NCBI GenBank assembly: GCA_965220715.1 | Contig: OZ244843.1 | Coordinates: 4,836,001-4,900,000 of the forward strand | DNA length: 64,000 nt | Origin: Bin5 sp965220715 | Lineage (GTDB): Bacteria; Chloroflexota; Anaerolineae; Caldilineales; Caldilineaceae | Direction of reading: 5' to 3' | Shown here: positions 8,413-17,507 of the stretch, in pieces | Numbering within the stretch: the first letter of the stretch is position 1 | How the letters are laid out: the number at the start of each line of letters is the position of its first letter | Program-made: the position numbers and the translations under genes | Notes under the pieces: model-generated | Seen by the model: only the letters and a program-made list of their open reading frames with translations | Told to the model about the DNA's origin: nothing | Databases searched by the model: none

Positions 8413-9309
8413 ATGACAGTTGGATATGGCGATTTTCGCTATGAACTGGACGATTCCTGGCCGAAGGTGCCCGAAGGATGGTTGCTCGGCTCGGTGCCCG
8501 ACGTGGCGATCGATTCGCGCGACCGCGTCTTTGTCTTCTGCCGCCACAAACACCCCGTCGTGGCGTTTGAGGCGGAGACCGGAAAATTCATCACCTCCTG
8601 GGGTGAAGGTGAATTCACCGAGCCGCACGGCATCTTTATCGACGCCGACGACCATGTGTGGGTCACCGACCGGCAGGAGCACGTTGTCACCAAGCACACG
8701 CAGCACGGTGAGAAGCTGCTCGAACTGGGCCGCCGCGGCTGGGCCATGATGACGGTGACGCCCTACGGCACCACCCTGGATCCGCCCTTCAACATGCCGG
8801 CCGGCGTGGCCATTTCCCAAGACGGCAGCATTTTCACCGCCGACGGTTATGGTAACCACCAGGTCCATCGTTTCTCGGCGGAGGGTGAGCTTGAGTTGTC
8901 CTGGGGTACCTCCGGCACTGGGCCGGGACAGTTCGCGCTGGTGCACAATATTGGCATCGACACGCAGGACCGGATCCTGATCTGTGATCGAGAGTCCAGC
9001 CGCATTCAGATCTTCGACTACGAAGGGCAGTTCATCACGATGTGGGAAGACGTGAACGGCCCCGGCGATGTTTACTGCAGCCCCGACCAGCTGGTCTACG
9101 TCGCCGAGCAGGGCGGCTCCCTGGGCAAAGGCCCGGCGCCGATCGGCGTCTCGATCTTCCATGAGTCGGGCGAACTGGTCGGCCGCTTCCGCGGGACGGA
9201 GACCGGCCTGTCCATGCCGCATGGAATCTGGTGCGATTCGCACGGCAACATATTTGTAGCGGAGCTGGGCACCGAAGGCAACCGCGCCCGCAAGTTCGTC
9301 AAGATTTAG
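8413..9309 (+). CDS. NHL-repeat propeller with PAL-like active site, cassette 4
   Basis: A 298-residue paralogue most like the cassette-1 propeller (shared MTVGYGDFRYELDDSW start and LGKGP loop). PAL-type positions are conserved: R44 in FCRHKH, H72, Y146 in DGYGNHQ, H178 and H270. Arg at the CDRE position is kept, but the next Arg-containing stretch reads SSRIQ. The ATG lies behind GGAGGACAACCGATT, which excludes the longer upstream frame. It ends the quadruple array; the next gene is 120 bp downstream and unrelated. Confidence 0.8.
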   Translation: MTVGYGDFRYELDDSWPKVPEGWLLGSVPDVAIDSRDRVFVFCRHKHPVVAFEAETGKFITSWGEGEFTEPHGIFIDADDHVWVTDRQEHVVTKHTQHGEKLLELGRRGWAMMTVTPYGTTLDPPFNMPAGVAISQDGSIFTADGYGNHQVHRFSAEGELELSWGTSGTGPGQFALVHNIGIDTQDRILICDRESSRIQIFDYEGQFITMWEDVNGPGDVYCSPDQLVYVAEQGGSLGKGPAPIGVSIFHESGELVGRFRGTETGLSMPHGIWCDSHGNIFVAELGTEGNRARKFVKI

Positions 9310-9429
9310 CGGCGAACGACAAAGAACCGCGGACTGTCCACAGACTGAAGAAACGCGGAAAGTTAGAAATTGGGTTGACTCCCTTTTCAAAACCGCGTTT
9401 GCCAAGTCTCACGAGGAATAAAAGAACCG

Positions 9430-10749
9430 ATGAACGCGACCGCACCGCCTATAGCCGGCCTTTGCTCGTATGCGCAGGGCGCCAAGCCGGGCTACAGTGT
9501 AGAACACACAGTGCAGTTGCTGCGGCGCTTTCTGTTTGTCGAGAGCCAGACGATGCGCTGTCTGGTCGCCCATTTGAACGGTGTGCCGGAGTGGGAGGTG
9601 AAGTGCGGTCTCTCGCTCCATCTGTGGCAGGACGCAGAACATTGCACATGGCTGCGCGACCGGGTCAAGGAGATGCGCACGCCGCCTCTCCACCTGGACC
9701 GCATCCCCGACCCGGCCTTGGACGCCTTCTTCCAGGAGTTGATCCGTTCGCGCACCACTTCTGAGCTTCTGACCGGCGTATACCGGATACTCAAACCGGC
9801 CACCATCGCGGCCATGCAGCGCCATCTGTCCGAAGCGAACCCGCTGGCCGATCAACCTACGCTGCGCCTGCTCAGGTTTATAGTGCTTGAGGAAGAAGAG
9901 CAGCTCGCCTGGGGCGATCTCACGCTGCGCAGCCTGGTCGATGAAGAAGACAATAGAGCACTGGTCGAGTCAGGGGAAAGCTGGACCGCGCATTTGCAGG
10001 CGTACCTGGAAGGCGCCGGCGGCATTGCCGCCGATGGTGATCGGGTAACGGAGGACGAGCTGCCGCCGCCCCGAGCCGAACAACCATTCAACCCAATCCG
10101 TACCCCGCAAAGAGATGAACGCTTTACCAGGGTGTGGAATTCACGCGGGCGCGGCCCCGACGCCGACATCTCCGCCACCGAGCGAAACTGGTATCAGCTC
10201 TTCATCCGGCTGACTGAAATGCACGTCCCTGAACTGATGGCCTTGATCATCTACGACTGGGACGACCAGCCCTGGAAGTTTTACCACGAAATGGCCCGTC
10301 AGCTCTGGGATGAGGCGCGCCATGCCATGATGGGCGAGATTGCCTTCGAGACAAATGGATTGGACTGGGCCGCGGTTCCGCACGAAATCAGCTTTGGCGA
10401 ATTTCCCAATACCCAACTCGAGCCCGCGGACCGTCATTGCCTTCTGTGGGGGATCGAACAGGGTCTGATGAAACCGGACGGCAAACGACGTGAGTACAAT
10501 GTCGCCTGTGAATCGGGCGACCCGCTGTCGATTACGTTTCAAGATTTTGACTGGGCTGACGAGGTACTGCATGCCCAGATAGGGCGCAGATGGCTGCTGC
10601 CCGCCTTCGAATCGATGGAGGCAATGCAGCAGCGCTACGAAGAGGTACTGGAGCGCTTCCAGGCTATCCTCGACAAGGACCAGGAATTGCCGAGAGCGGA
10701 GTGGTGGGATGCCTTCTATCAGCAGATACCTCGTCAGGGAGAACGGTAG
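9430..10749 (+). CDS. Double ferritin-like (diiron) domain protein
   Basis: A 439-residue soluble protein of a family I cannot name. Two halves show similar helical patterns with carboxylate/His motifs of ferritin-like four-helix bundles. First half: E39, LWQDAEH at 65-71 and EEEEQ near 155. Second half: E263/H265, LWDEARH at 292-298, and E377/H381 in DEVLH. The second half has the canonical E-x2-H (E295/H298) and looks the better metal site; the first has D-x2-H. Such proteins are oxidases, hydroxylases or iron stores. GAGGA precedes the ATG. It sits between the SDR/PAL-like array and an Opp/Dpp operon, with no clear operon link to either. Confidence 0.6.
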   Translation: MNATAPPIAGLCSYAQGAKPGYSVEHTVQLLRRFLFVESQTMRCLVAHLNGVPEWEVKCGLSLHLWQDAEHCTWLRDRVKEMRTPPLHLDRIPDPALDAFFQELIRSRTTSELLTGVYRILKPATIAAMQRHLSEANPLADQPTLRLLRFIVLEEEEQLAWGDLTLRSLVDEEDNRALVESGESWTAHLQAYLEGAGGIAADGDRVTEDELPPPRAEQPFNPIRTPQRDERFTRVWNSRGRGPDADISATERNWYQLFIRLTEMHVPELMALIIYDWDDQPWKFYHEMARQLWDEARHAMMGEIAFETNGLDWAAVPHEISFGEFPNTQLEPADRHCLLWGIEQGLMKPDGKRREYNVACESGDPLSITFQDFDWADEVLHAQIGRRWLLPAFESMEAMQQRYEEVLERFQAILDKDQELPRAEWWDAFYQQIPRQGER

Positions 10750-10897
10750 ACGCTGGTTTGACGGCTTATTCGGTGCTCTGCCTGGCGCGAACGCACGGAG
10801 GGGAACTCGTACGTAACAAACCAGACCAATATCCAGAGGTGAACCAATCCGATCGACCCGCAGAGGAATTTTCATCATCCCAAAAGGAGGGACAAAG

Positions 10898-12979
10898 ATG
10901 AACCGGACGAAGTTTTCGTGGCTGTTGGGAATCGTGATGGTTGTAGCCCTTGTGCTCGCGGCCTGTGGTACCCCGGCCGCGCCAGAAGCCCCGGCCCAGG
11001 AGGCCGCCCCGGCACCCGCCGAGGAAGAGGCCGCAGGGCCGGCCGAACTGCCCCAGATCGTCCCGATCGAAGGGCCGGAAGTGATTCTCGACCCGGCCAT
11101 GTTCCCCACCGAGTTCAGTGAAGCGCCGATGCTGGCCGAGATGGTGGCCGCCGGCGAGCTGCCGCCGGTGGCGGAGCGGCTGCCCGTTCTCGAAGACCTC
11201 TACGTCATCAAGCCGCTGAATGAGATCGGCAAGTACGGCGGCACATGGCGACGCGGCTTCACCGGGCCCGCCGACGGCGAGAACCTGATGCGCATCAACT
11301 CCTCGTCCCGTCTGCTCACCTGGGACTACACGGCCTCCATGATCATCCCCAGCCTGATCAAAGACTGGGAGATTAACGAGGACCACACGCAGTACACGCT
11401 CCATCTGCGCCGCGGCGCCAAATGGTCCGACGGCGTGCCGTTCACGGCGGATGACATCCTCTTCTGGTACGAGGACGTTGCTCTGAATGAAGAGATCTGG
11501 CCCACCCCGCCCACGGAAATGTTGATCGGCGGCGAAGTCGGCCTGTTGGAAAAGATCGATGACTTCACCGTGCGCTGGACATTCGCCTCGCCCTATCCGC
11601 TGTTCCTGGACATCCTCGCCGGTGACAACGTTGTCGGCGTCGGCCCGGACACGCAGGGGGGGTCGAACGGCGGCGGCTACATGGCAAAGCATTACATGAG
11701 CCAGTTCCTGCCCAAGTACTCCTCCGAAGCGGAGGTGACGGCCATGGCCCAGGCCGAAGGCTTCGACAGCTGGCTGGAGATGTTCAGCTACAACGCCTAT
11801 CTGCCGCAGAACCCCGACCTGCCGACGATGGGCCCGTGGAAGACGGTAACGCCGGTGAATGAGGCGATCTGGTCCGAGGTGCGCAACCCCTACTACTGGG
11901 CGGTCGACACGGAGGGCAACCAGTTGCCCTACATCGACGAGATCGTGGTTACGCTGGCGCAGGATCGCGAGGTGCTGGTGCTGCGAGCCATCGCCGGCGA
12001 GTATGACCACCAGGCCCGCCACATCTCGATTACAGCACTGCCAGTCTTCCTGGAGAACATGGAGGAGGGCAACTACCGGATCGACATGGGCCGGGCCTTT
12101 TACCACAACAACGTCGTGAGCTTCAATCACAGCTATGACGGGGACGCTGAGATCCAGAAGTGGATCCAGAACCGCGATTTCCGCCGGGCGCTATCGATGG
12201 GCATCCGGCGCGACCAGATCAACGAGGCGACCTTCCTCGGTCTGGGCGTGCCCGGCTCGGCCATGATCGCCGCCAGCCTGCCTTCGACGCCGGGTGATGA
12301 GTACGTGACCAAGTGGGCCACCTACGACCCCGACCAGGCCAACGCGCTACTGGACTCGATCGGGCTCGACGCCAAGGACGACGAAGGCTGGCGTCTGCGC
12401 GCCGACGGCTCCGGTGAGCGGCTGCGCATCGAACTTGCCGCCGCCGCAAACATCGGTTATGACTGGGACGGCATGTTCGAAATGATCAAGGATCACTGGA
12501 AGGCGATCGGCATCTGGGCCGACCTCAAGTTCCAGGAGCGCAGCCTATTCGAGACCGAATCGCGCGCCAACGGACATCAACTCGCCGTCTGGTCGAACGG
12601 CGGCTCTTCGGCCCTGTGGCTCTATCCGCGTCACGTGCTGCCGGTCAACCTTGTCGAAGCCTACATGGGGCCCGACATCGCCCGCTGGTACAACAGTGAC
12701 GGCGAGGAAGGCATGGCGCCGCCCTATCCCGAAATGGAGCGGGCGCTCGATCTGTTCCGCCTGGGCTACAGCGTTGGCAGCGAAGAACGCAACAAGCTCG
12801 CCCAGGAGATCTGGTCGCTCGTCGTTGATGAGGTATGGCAGATCGGCACTGTCGGCCAGGGCGCCGGCATCGCCGTCACCAGCAACAACATGGGCAATGT
12901 CCCGCGGAGTCAGTGCCCGGCGCAGCACTGCCGCACGCCCGCCACCAGCCATCCTCCAACCTATTACTTCCAGGAGTAG
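10898..12979 (+). CDS. ABC importer substrate-binding lipoprotein (SBP family 5), system 1
   Basis: 693 residues, longer than a typical DppA/OppA. The Sec lipoprotein signal (MNRTKF, a hydrophobic stretch, LAAC with C23) is followed by a Pro/Ala/Glu linker. The family-5 domain begins near YGGTWRRG and contains YTLHLRRGAKWSDG, the usual ligand-lobe motif. It captures peptides or other oligomeric solutes outside the membrane for the permeases encoded next. AAGGAGGG lies 7 nt before the ATG. A perfect hairpin follows 20 nt after the stop. The C-terminal tail ends with a Cys-containing segment and YYFQE, common in Chloroflexota members. Substrate unknown. Confidence 0.92.
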   Translation: MNRTKFSWLLGIVMVVALVLAACGTPAAPEAPAQEAAPAPAEEEAAGPAELPQIVPIEGPEVILDPAMFPTEFSEAPMLAEMVAAGELPPVAERLPVLEDLYVIKPLNEIGKYGGTWRRGFTGPADGENLMRINSSSRLLTWDYTASMIIPSLIKDWEINEDHTQYTLHLRRGAKWSDGVPFTADDILFWYEDVALNEEIWPTPPTEMLIGGEVGLLEKIDDFTVRWTFASPYPLFLDILAGDNVVGVGPDTQGGSNGGGYMAKHYMSQFLPKYSSEAEVTAMAQAEGFDSWLEMFSYNAYLPQNPDLPTMGPWKTVTPVNEAIWSEVRNPYYWAVDTEGNQLPYIDEIVVTLAQDREVLVLRAIAGEYDHQARHISITALPVFLENMEEGNYRIDMGRAFYHNNVVSFNHSYDGDAEIQKWIQNRDFRRALSMGIRRDQINEATFLGLGVPGSAMIAASLPSTPGDEYVTKWATYDPDQANALLDSIGLDAKDDEGWRLRADGSGERLRIELAAAANIGYDWDGMFEMIKDHWKAIGIWADLKFQERSLFETESRANGHQLAVWSNGGSSALWLYPRHVLPVNLVEAYMGPDIARWYNSDGEEGMAPPYPEMERALDLFRLGYSVGSEERNKLAQEIWSLVVDEVWQIGTVGQGAGIAVTSNNMGNVPRSQCPAQHCRTPATSHPPTYYFQE

Positions 12980-12999
12980 TCGAATCTGAATGGCAGAGT

Positions 13000-13029
13000 C
13001 AGTGGCCAGAGGACAGCCTCTGGCCACTG
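13000..13029 (+). promoter_or_regulatory. Intercistronic hairpin after SBP gene 1
   Basis: A perfect 13-bp inverted repeat, CAGTGGCCAGAGG with its complement, around a 4-nt loop. It lies between the binding-protein stop and the first permease. No T-tract follows, so mRNA stabilisation or partial attenuation is more likely than full termination. Confidence 0.65.
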
Positions 13030-13040
13030 GCCACTGACCA
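13020..13040 (+). repeat. Heptamer short tandem repeat
   Basis: Three consecutive 7-mers, CTGGCCA, CTGGCCA, CTGACCA, overlapping the right arm of the hairpin. It resembles the STRR heptamers of cyanobacteria. Confidence 0.5.
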
Positions 13041-13052
13041 CCGGAGTCTCGC

Positions 13053-14045
13053 ATGTTTGCCTACGTCGCCCGTCGACTCGTTCTGGCTGTCTTCACGCTG
13101 TGGACGGTCACGGTGCTCTCGTTCATCATCATCCAGTTGCCGCCCGGCGACTTTGTCGACGCCTACATGGCCCAGTTGTCGGCTACTCAATCCAACGTCT
13201 CCCAACAGCATTTCGAGGCCCTGCGCCGCCAGTACGCGCTCGACAGGCCGATGCACGAGCAGTACCTCAAATGGATGGGCGGCATCTTCCGCGGCGATTT
13301 CGGCACCTCGATGATGTGGCGCAAGTCGGTGCTCGACGTGATCGGCGACCGCCTCACCATGACCATCGTGCTCTCGCTAGGCGCGATTATTTTGACCTGG
13401 GCCATCGCCCTGCCGATTGGCATCTACTCGGCGATGCGGCAGTACTCCATTGGCGATTACATCTTCACCTTTATCGGCTTCGTTGGCTTGGGGGTGCCCA
13501 GTTTCCTCCTCGCCCTCGTACTGATGTATTTCAGTTTCACCCTCTTCGACTCCGACATCGGCGGGCTTTTCTCCGCCGAATACCAGTTGGAGCCGTGGAG
13601 TTTGGGCAAAGTGAAGGACCTGATCTATCATCTTCCCCTCCCTGTCATCATCATCGGCCTCAGCGGCACCGCCGAACTGATCCGCGTTATGCGCGCCAAC
13701 TTGCTGGATGAACTGCGCAAACCCTACGTTATCACCGCCCGCGCCGCCGGCATGTCGGAGCCCAGTCTCGTCCTCAAATATCCGGTGCGCGTGGCCCTCA
13801 ACCCGTTCGCCAGCACCATCGGCTATCTTCTGCCCTATATCTTGTCGGGCAGCGTTATCGTCTCCGTCGTGCTGAGCCTGCCCACGCTCGGCCCTCTACT
13901 CCTGGGCTCCCTCCTCGCCCAGGACATGTTCCTGGCGGGGTCAATCGTCCTGATGCTCGGTTCTCTGACCGTCCTCGGCACATTTTTGTCTGACCTGCTG
14001 CTGATGTGGATCGACCCGCGCATCCGTTTTGGAATGGTTCAGTAG
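13053..14045 (+). CDS. ABC importer inner-membrane permease, DppB/OppB type, system 1
   Basis: 330 residues with an N-terminal transmembrane helix (MFAYVARRLVLAVFTL), the conserved soluble loop ending with YLKWMGGIFRGDFG, then five further membrane segments. The EAA-type ATPase-contact loop reads TARAAGMSEPSLVLKYPVR. The C-terminus MWIDPRIRFG is diagnostic of DppB-type subunits. It forms the channel with the next gene product. It starts 23 nt after the intercistronic hairpin and has a weak CGGAG Shine-Dalgarno, consistent with lower expression than the binding protein. Confidence 0.92.
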   Translation: MFAYVARRLVLAVFTLWTVTVLSFIIIQLPPGDFVDAYMAQLSATQSNVSQQHFEALRRQYALDRPMHEQYLKWMGGIFRGDFGTSMMWRKSVLDVIGDRLTMTIVLSLGAIILTWAIALPIGIYSAMRQYSIGDYIFTFIGFVGLGVPSFLLALVLMYFSFTLFDSDIGGLFSAEYQLEPWSLGKVKDLIYHLPLPVIIIGLSGTAELIRVMRANLLDELRKPYVITARAAGMSEPSLVLKYPVRVALNPFASTIGYLLPYILSGSVIVSVVLSLPTLGPLLLGSLLAQDMFLAGSIVLMLGSLTVLGTFLSDLLLMWIDPRIRFGMVQ

Positions 14046-14117
14046 CGAGAAATCAGTGGCGCGTGCCGGGTTGCCAGCTCCCAACCGCCCGTGCTTGCCA
14101 CCAATCACCGGTGAACT

Positions 14118-15236
14118 GTGAGCGAAGAACACGGTATTGCCGACAGCGAGGAACGGATCTTCGTTGCCGGTCAGATGCAACTGATGTGGTGGCGCTTCCG
14201 CAAGCACCGCGTGGCCGTGGTGGCTTCCTTTGTCGTCGTCGCCTTCTATCTCGTCGTGCTGGGCGCCGACTTCCTGGCCTACACTGATCCCAACACGACC
14301 GAGGCATTTCGATCCCTGATGCCGCCCCAACCGGTTCGCTTCTTTGACAATGGCAGGTTCAGCCCGCATGTCTACGCCGTATCCGGTGAGCGGGATATGA
14401 GGACCTTCAAACGCGTCTATGTTGCCGACCCCGATCAGAAGCTGCCGGTCCGATTATTTGTACGCGGCTTCAAGTACAAGTTCCTCGGCTTTATCCCCAC
14501 GGATCGCCATCTGATCGGCGTCGAGGGCGCTACGGCCGCGGAATCACTTTTCCTGCTTGGCACGGACGAGAAGGGGCGCGATGTATGGTCGCGCATGATG
14601 GTCGCGACACGCACTTCGCTCACAATTGGCCTGGTGGCAGTGGCGCTTAGCCTCGTGCTCGGCGTGCTGCTGGGAGGGATTTCTGGCTTCTATGGCGGCG
14701 CGATTGACACCACTATCCAGCGTATCATCGAGATACTGCGTTCGATTCCCACCATCCCGCTGTGGATGGGGATGGCGGCGGCCTTTCCCCGGGACTGGAG
14801 CGTCGAGCAGATCTACTTTGCCATCACCATTGTCATCGCCTTGCGCGGCTGGACAGGGCTGGCACGCGAGGTGCGCGGCCGGTTTCTTTCCCTGCGCGAG
14901 GAGGACTTTGTGACGGCCGCGGATTTGGCCGGTTGCAGCCGCAAGCGCATCATATTCCGGCACATGATACCCTCCTTCCAGAGCCATATCATCGCCGCCG
15001 CCACTCTGTCCGTCCCGTCCATGATCCTGGCGGAGACGGCGTTGAGCTATCTGGGATTGGGTCTGCGCCCACCGGCCATCAGTTGGGGCGTCATGCTGCA
15101 ACAGGTGCAAAATGTCGAGGCCGTCGCGTTATCGCCCTGGCTGCTGGTCACGGCCGTCCCCGTGATCGTCGTGACCCTGGCCTTCAACTTCATGGGCGAT
15201 GGTCTGCGCGACGCTGCCGACCCGTATGGCGTCTGA
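14118..15236 (+). CDS. ABC importer inner-membrane permease, DppC/OppC type, system 1
   Basis: 372 residues, longer than usual because about 110 residues sit between the first membrane helix and the LGTDEKGRDVWSR motif. It has the DppC EAA loop (TAADLAGCSRKRIIFRHMIP), SYLGLGLRPP and the terminal FMGDGLRDAADP. I chose the GTG start because it gives MSEEHG before the cytoplasmic stretch and first helix; no strong Shine-Dalgarno is visible. It pairs with the upstream DppB-like subunit, 72 bp away. Confidence 0.9.
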   Translation: MSEEHGIADSEERIFVAGQMQLMWWRFRKHRVAVVASFVVVAFYLVVLGADFLAYTDPNTTEAFRSLMPPQPVRFFDNGRFSPHVYAVSGERDMRTFKRVYVADPDQKLPVRLFVRGFKYKFLGFIPTDRHLIGVEGATAAESLFLLGTDEKGRDVWSRMMVATRTSLTIGLVAVALSLVLGVLLGGISGFYGGAIDTTIQRIIEILRSIPTIPLWMGMAAAFPRDWSVEQIYFAITIVIALRGWTGLAREVRGRFLSLREEDFVTAADLAGCSRKRIIFRHMIPSFQSHIIAAATLSVPSMILAETALSYLGLGLRPPAISWGVMLQQVQNVEAVALSPWLLVTAVPVIVVTLAFNFMGDGLRDAADPYGV

Positions 15237-15279
15237 GAAGATAAACTCTTGAGTGTATTCTCCACTTGCCACTGAAGTC

Positions 15280-16314
15280 ATGCAAGACAACCGCCAACCG
15301 ATCTTATCGGTACGTAATCTGAAAACGAGCTTCTTCACCGACGAAGGCATCGTCCGCGCCGTGGATGGCGCCAGCTTCGACGTTCACCTCGGCCAGACGC
15401 TCGGCATAGTCGGTGAGAGCGGCTGCGGCAAGAGCGTTACCGCGCTCTCCATCCTCGGCATCGTGCCCCGTCCCGGCCGCATCGTCGAAGGGGAAATCCT
15501 GCTGCGCCGGGAAGTCGAGGGTGGCCAATCCCGGGAGGTAGCCCTGAAATCTTTGGGCGACAACAGCCGGGAGATGCGTTCGATTCGCGGCGCGGAGATC
15601 GCCCTCGTCTTCCAGGAGCCGATGACCTCGCTCAGCCCCGTTCACACGATCGGCAACCAGATCATCAGCGCCGCCCGCCTGCACCGCAAGCTCACCAAGC
15701 AGGAAGCCCGCGAGTTGGTGGTCGAACTGCTCAGCCTGGTAGGCATCCCCCGACCCGAGACGACCATTGACGCTTATCCATTCCAACTTAGTGGCGGCAT
15801 GCGTCAACGCGCCCTGATCGCGCTCGCGCTCTCCTGTGACCCAAGGCTTCTCATCGCCGACGAACCGACGACCGCCCTGGACGTGACCACCCAGGCGCAG
15901 ATTCTCGATCTCCTGCGCTCCCTCCAGGAACAGAAAGGGATGGCGATCATGTTGATCACCCACGACATGGGCGTGATCGCAGAAATGGCCGATCAGGTGG
16001 TGGTGATGTACCTGGGCCGCGTGGTGGAGGAAGGGCCCGTAGAAACAGTCTTTGGCGAATCGAAGCATCCTTACACACAGTCCCTGTTGCGCTCGATCCC
16101 TAGCATCCATTCGACGCCCAAGGTGCAGTTGCCCACGATCAGCGGGACGATTCCCCACCCTTACAACCGGCCGGCCGGATGCCCCTTCCACCCCCGCTGC
16201 CCGGACATGATACCGGGCGTCTGCGACCGGCATGAGCCTGAGCTACATTCGATTGGAGATGAGCACCTGGTCAGCTGTTTCCTATATCATCCGGTACCGG
16301 AAGCTGGTGGCTAA
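15280..16314 (+). CDS. Opp/Dpp ABC importer ATPase, DppD type, system 1
   Basis: 344 residues. Walker A is GESGCGKS, the signature LSGGMRQR and Walker B LLIADEPT, followed by the His switch in LITHDMGVIAEMAD. The C-terminal oligopeptide-transporter domain has its Cys-rich PAGCPFHPRCP motif. It powers the importer with the next ATPase. I start at ATG; an in-frame GTG 27 nt upstream is possible, and neither has a clear ribosome site. It lies 43 nt after the DppC-like gene. These are the only ATPase genes beside four binding protein/permease sets, so they may be shared. Confidence 0.92.
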   Translation: MQDNRQPILSVRNLKTSFFTDEGIVRAVDGASFDVHLGQTLGIVGESGCGKSVTALSILGIVPRPGRIVEGEILLRREVEGGQSREVALKSLGDNSREMRSIRGAEIALVFQEPMTSLSPVHTIGNQIISAARLHRKLTKQEARELVVELLSLVGIPRPETTIDAYPFQLSGGMRQRALIALALSCDPRLLIADEPTTALDVTTQAQILDLLRSLQEQKGMAIMLITHDMGVIAEMADQVVVMYLGRVVEEGPVETVFGESKHPYTQSLLRSIPSIHSTPKVQLPTISGTIPHPYNRPAGCPFHPRCPDMIPGVCDRHEPELHSIGDEHLVSCFLYHPVPEAGG

Positions 16315-16366
16315 CGGGCTGGATTGACTGCTCGCCAAAAGCCACTTTAGATAAGCATTGCGCAAA

Positions 16367-17410
16367 ATGGAAGAAAATCAAGTACTTCTGGAAATAAAAG
16401 GGCTACAGAAATTCTTCCCGATTCGGAAGGGGTTCCTGCAACGCGTAGTGGGCCAGGTCCGCGCGGTTGACGGAATAGATTTTCGCGTTTACAAGGGGGA
16501 GACTTTCGGCATCGTGGGAGAGAGCGGCTGCGGCAAGACGACTGCCTCCCGCTGTATCGTGCGCGCGCTCCAGCCTTCAGCCGGAGAAATCTTTTTCCGC
16601 GCCGACGGCGGAGCAATGACTGACATCGCCAATCTGTCCAGGGACGAACTGAAGCCCTTGCGCCGCCACATGCAGATGATCTTCCAAGACCCCTTCTCCT
16701 CGCTGAACCCGCGCATGACCCTGTTCGACATAGTCGGCGAACCCTTGCTCGTGAACGGGATGACGAACCGGCAGCAACGTATTGAACGCGTGGAAGAGTT
16801 ACTCGGCCTGGTGGGACTGCGACCCGAATTCCTGCAACGCTTTCCCCACGCCTTCAGCGGCGGCCAGCGCCAGCGCATCGGCATCGCCCGCGCGCTCGCT
16901 CTCAACCCGAGCCTGATTGTGGCCGACGAACCGGTTTCGGCGCTCGATGTGTCGGTGCAGGCGCAGATCCTGAACCTTCTGCTGGAGTTGCAAAGCCGCC
17001 TCGGCCTCACCTATTTGTTCGTGGCGCACGACCTCAGCGTCGTCAAACATATCTGCGACCGCGTCGCCGTCATGTATGTCGGTCGCGTGGTCGAGACTGC
17101 AGAGACGAAGCAACTCTTTGAATCGCCTAAACATCCTTACACCGAAGCCCTGCTCTCCGCTGTGCCCCAACCCGACCCGAGCCTGCGCTCGCAGAGAATC
17201 ATCCTGGAAGGCGAAGTGGCGGACCCCGCCAACCCGCCGTCGGGCTGTTATTTTCACCCGCGCTGCCGCTACGCCGTCGACATCTGCCGCGAGCAGACCC
17301 CCGAACTGGAGGAGGTTTCGCCCGGCCACGCCGTGAGCTGTCACCGCGCGCTCGAACTGGATCTGGCGGGCACTTTGGACGGGCCCGTTCCAAATGCAGC
17401 GCACTCCTAG
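16367..17410 (+). CDS. Opp/Dpp ABC importer ATPase, DppF type, system 1
   Basis: 347 residues with Walker A GESGCGKT, signature FSGGQRQR, Walker B LIVADEPV, switch VAHDLSVVKHICD and the C-terminal PPSGCYFHPRC motif. The LQKFFPIRKGFL beginning and MIFQDPFSSLNPRMT are typical of DppF/OppF. ATG is preferred; a TTG three codons upstream is also in frame. It is the last gene of the plus-strand operon, and the next gene is convergent. Confidence 0.92.
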   Translation: MEENQVLLEIKGLQKFFPIRKGFLQRVVGQVRAVDGIDFRVYKGETFGIVGESGCGKTTASRCIVRALQPSAGEIFFRADGGAMTDIANLSRDELKPLRRHMQMIFQDPFSSLNPRMTLFDIVGEPLLVNGMTNRQQRIERVEELLGLVGLRPEFLQRFPHAFSGGQRQRIGIARALALNPSLIVADEPVSALDVSVQAQILNLLLELQSRLGLTYLFVAHDLSVVKHICDRVAVMYVGRVVETAETKQLFESPKHPYTEALLSAVPQPDPSLRSQRIILEGEVADPANPPSGCYFHPRCRYAVDICREQTPELEEVSPGHAVSCHRALELDLAGTLDGPVPNAAHS

Positions 17411-17507
17411 CCGGTGGGGATGCCCCTCTTTCAGTTTGTCGCTCTGGAATTCTAGTCGGTGCGGATCAACATAGTGAGAAAGTAATGGCGAGAGGTGTTT
17501 TCTCTCC

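Noticed and set aside
17411..17507. Possible bidirectional terminator between convergent genes
   Set aside because: Only a weak GAGAGG/CTCTCC pairing is present; not enough to call.
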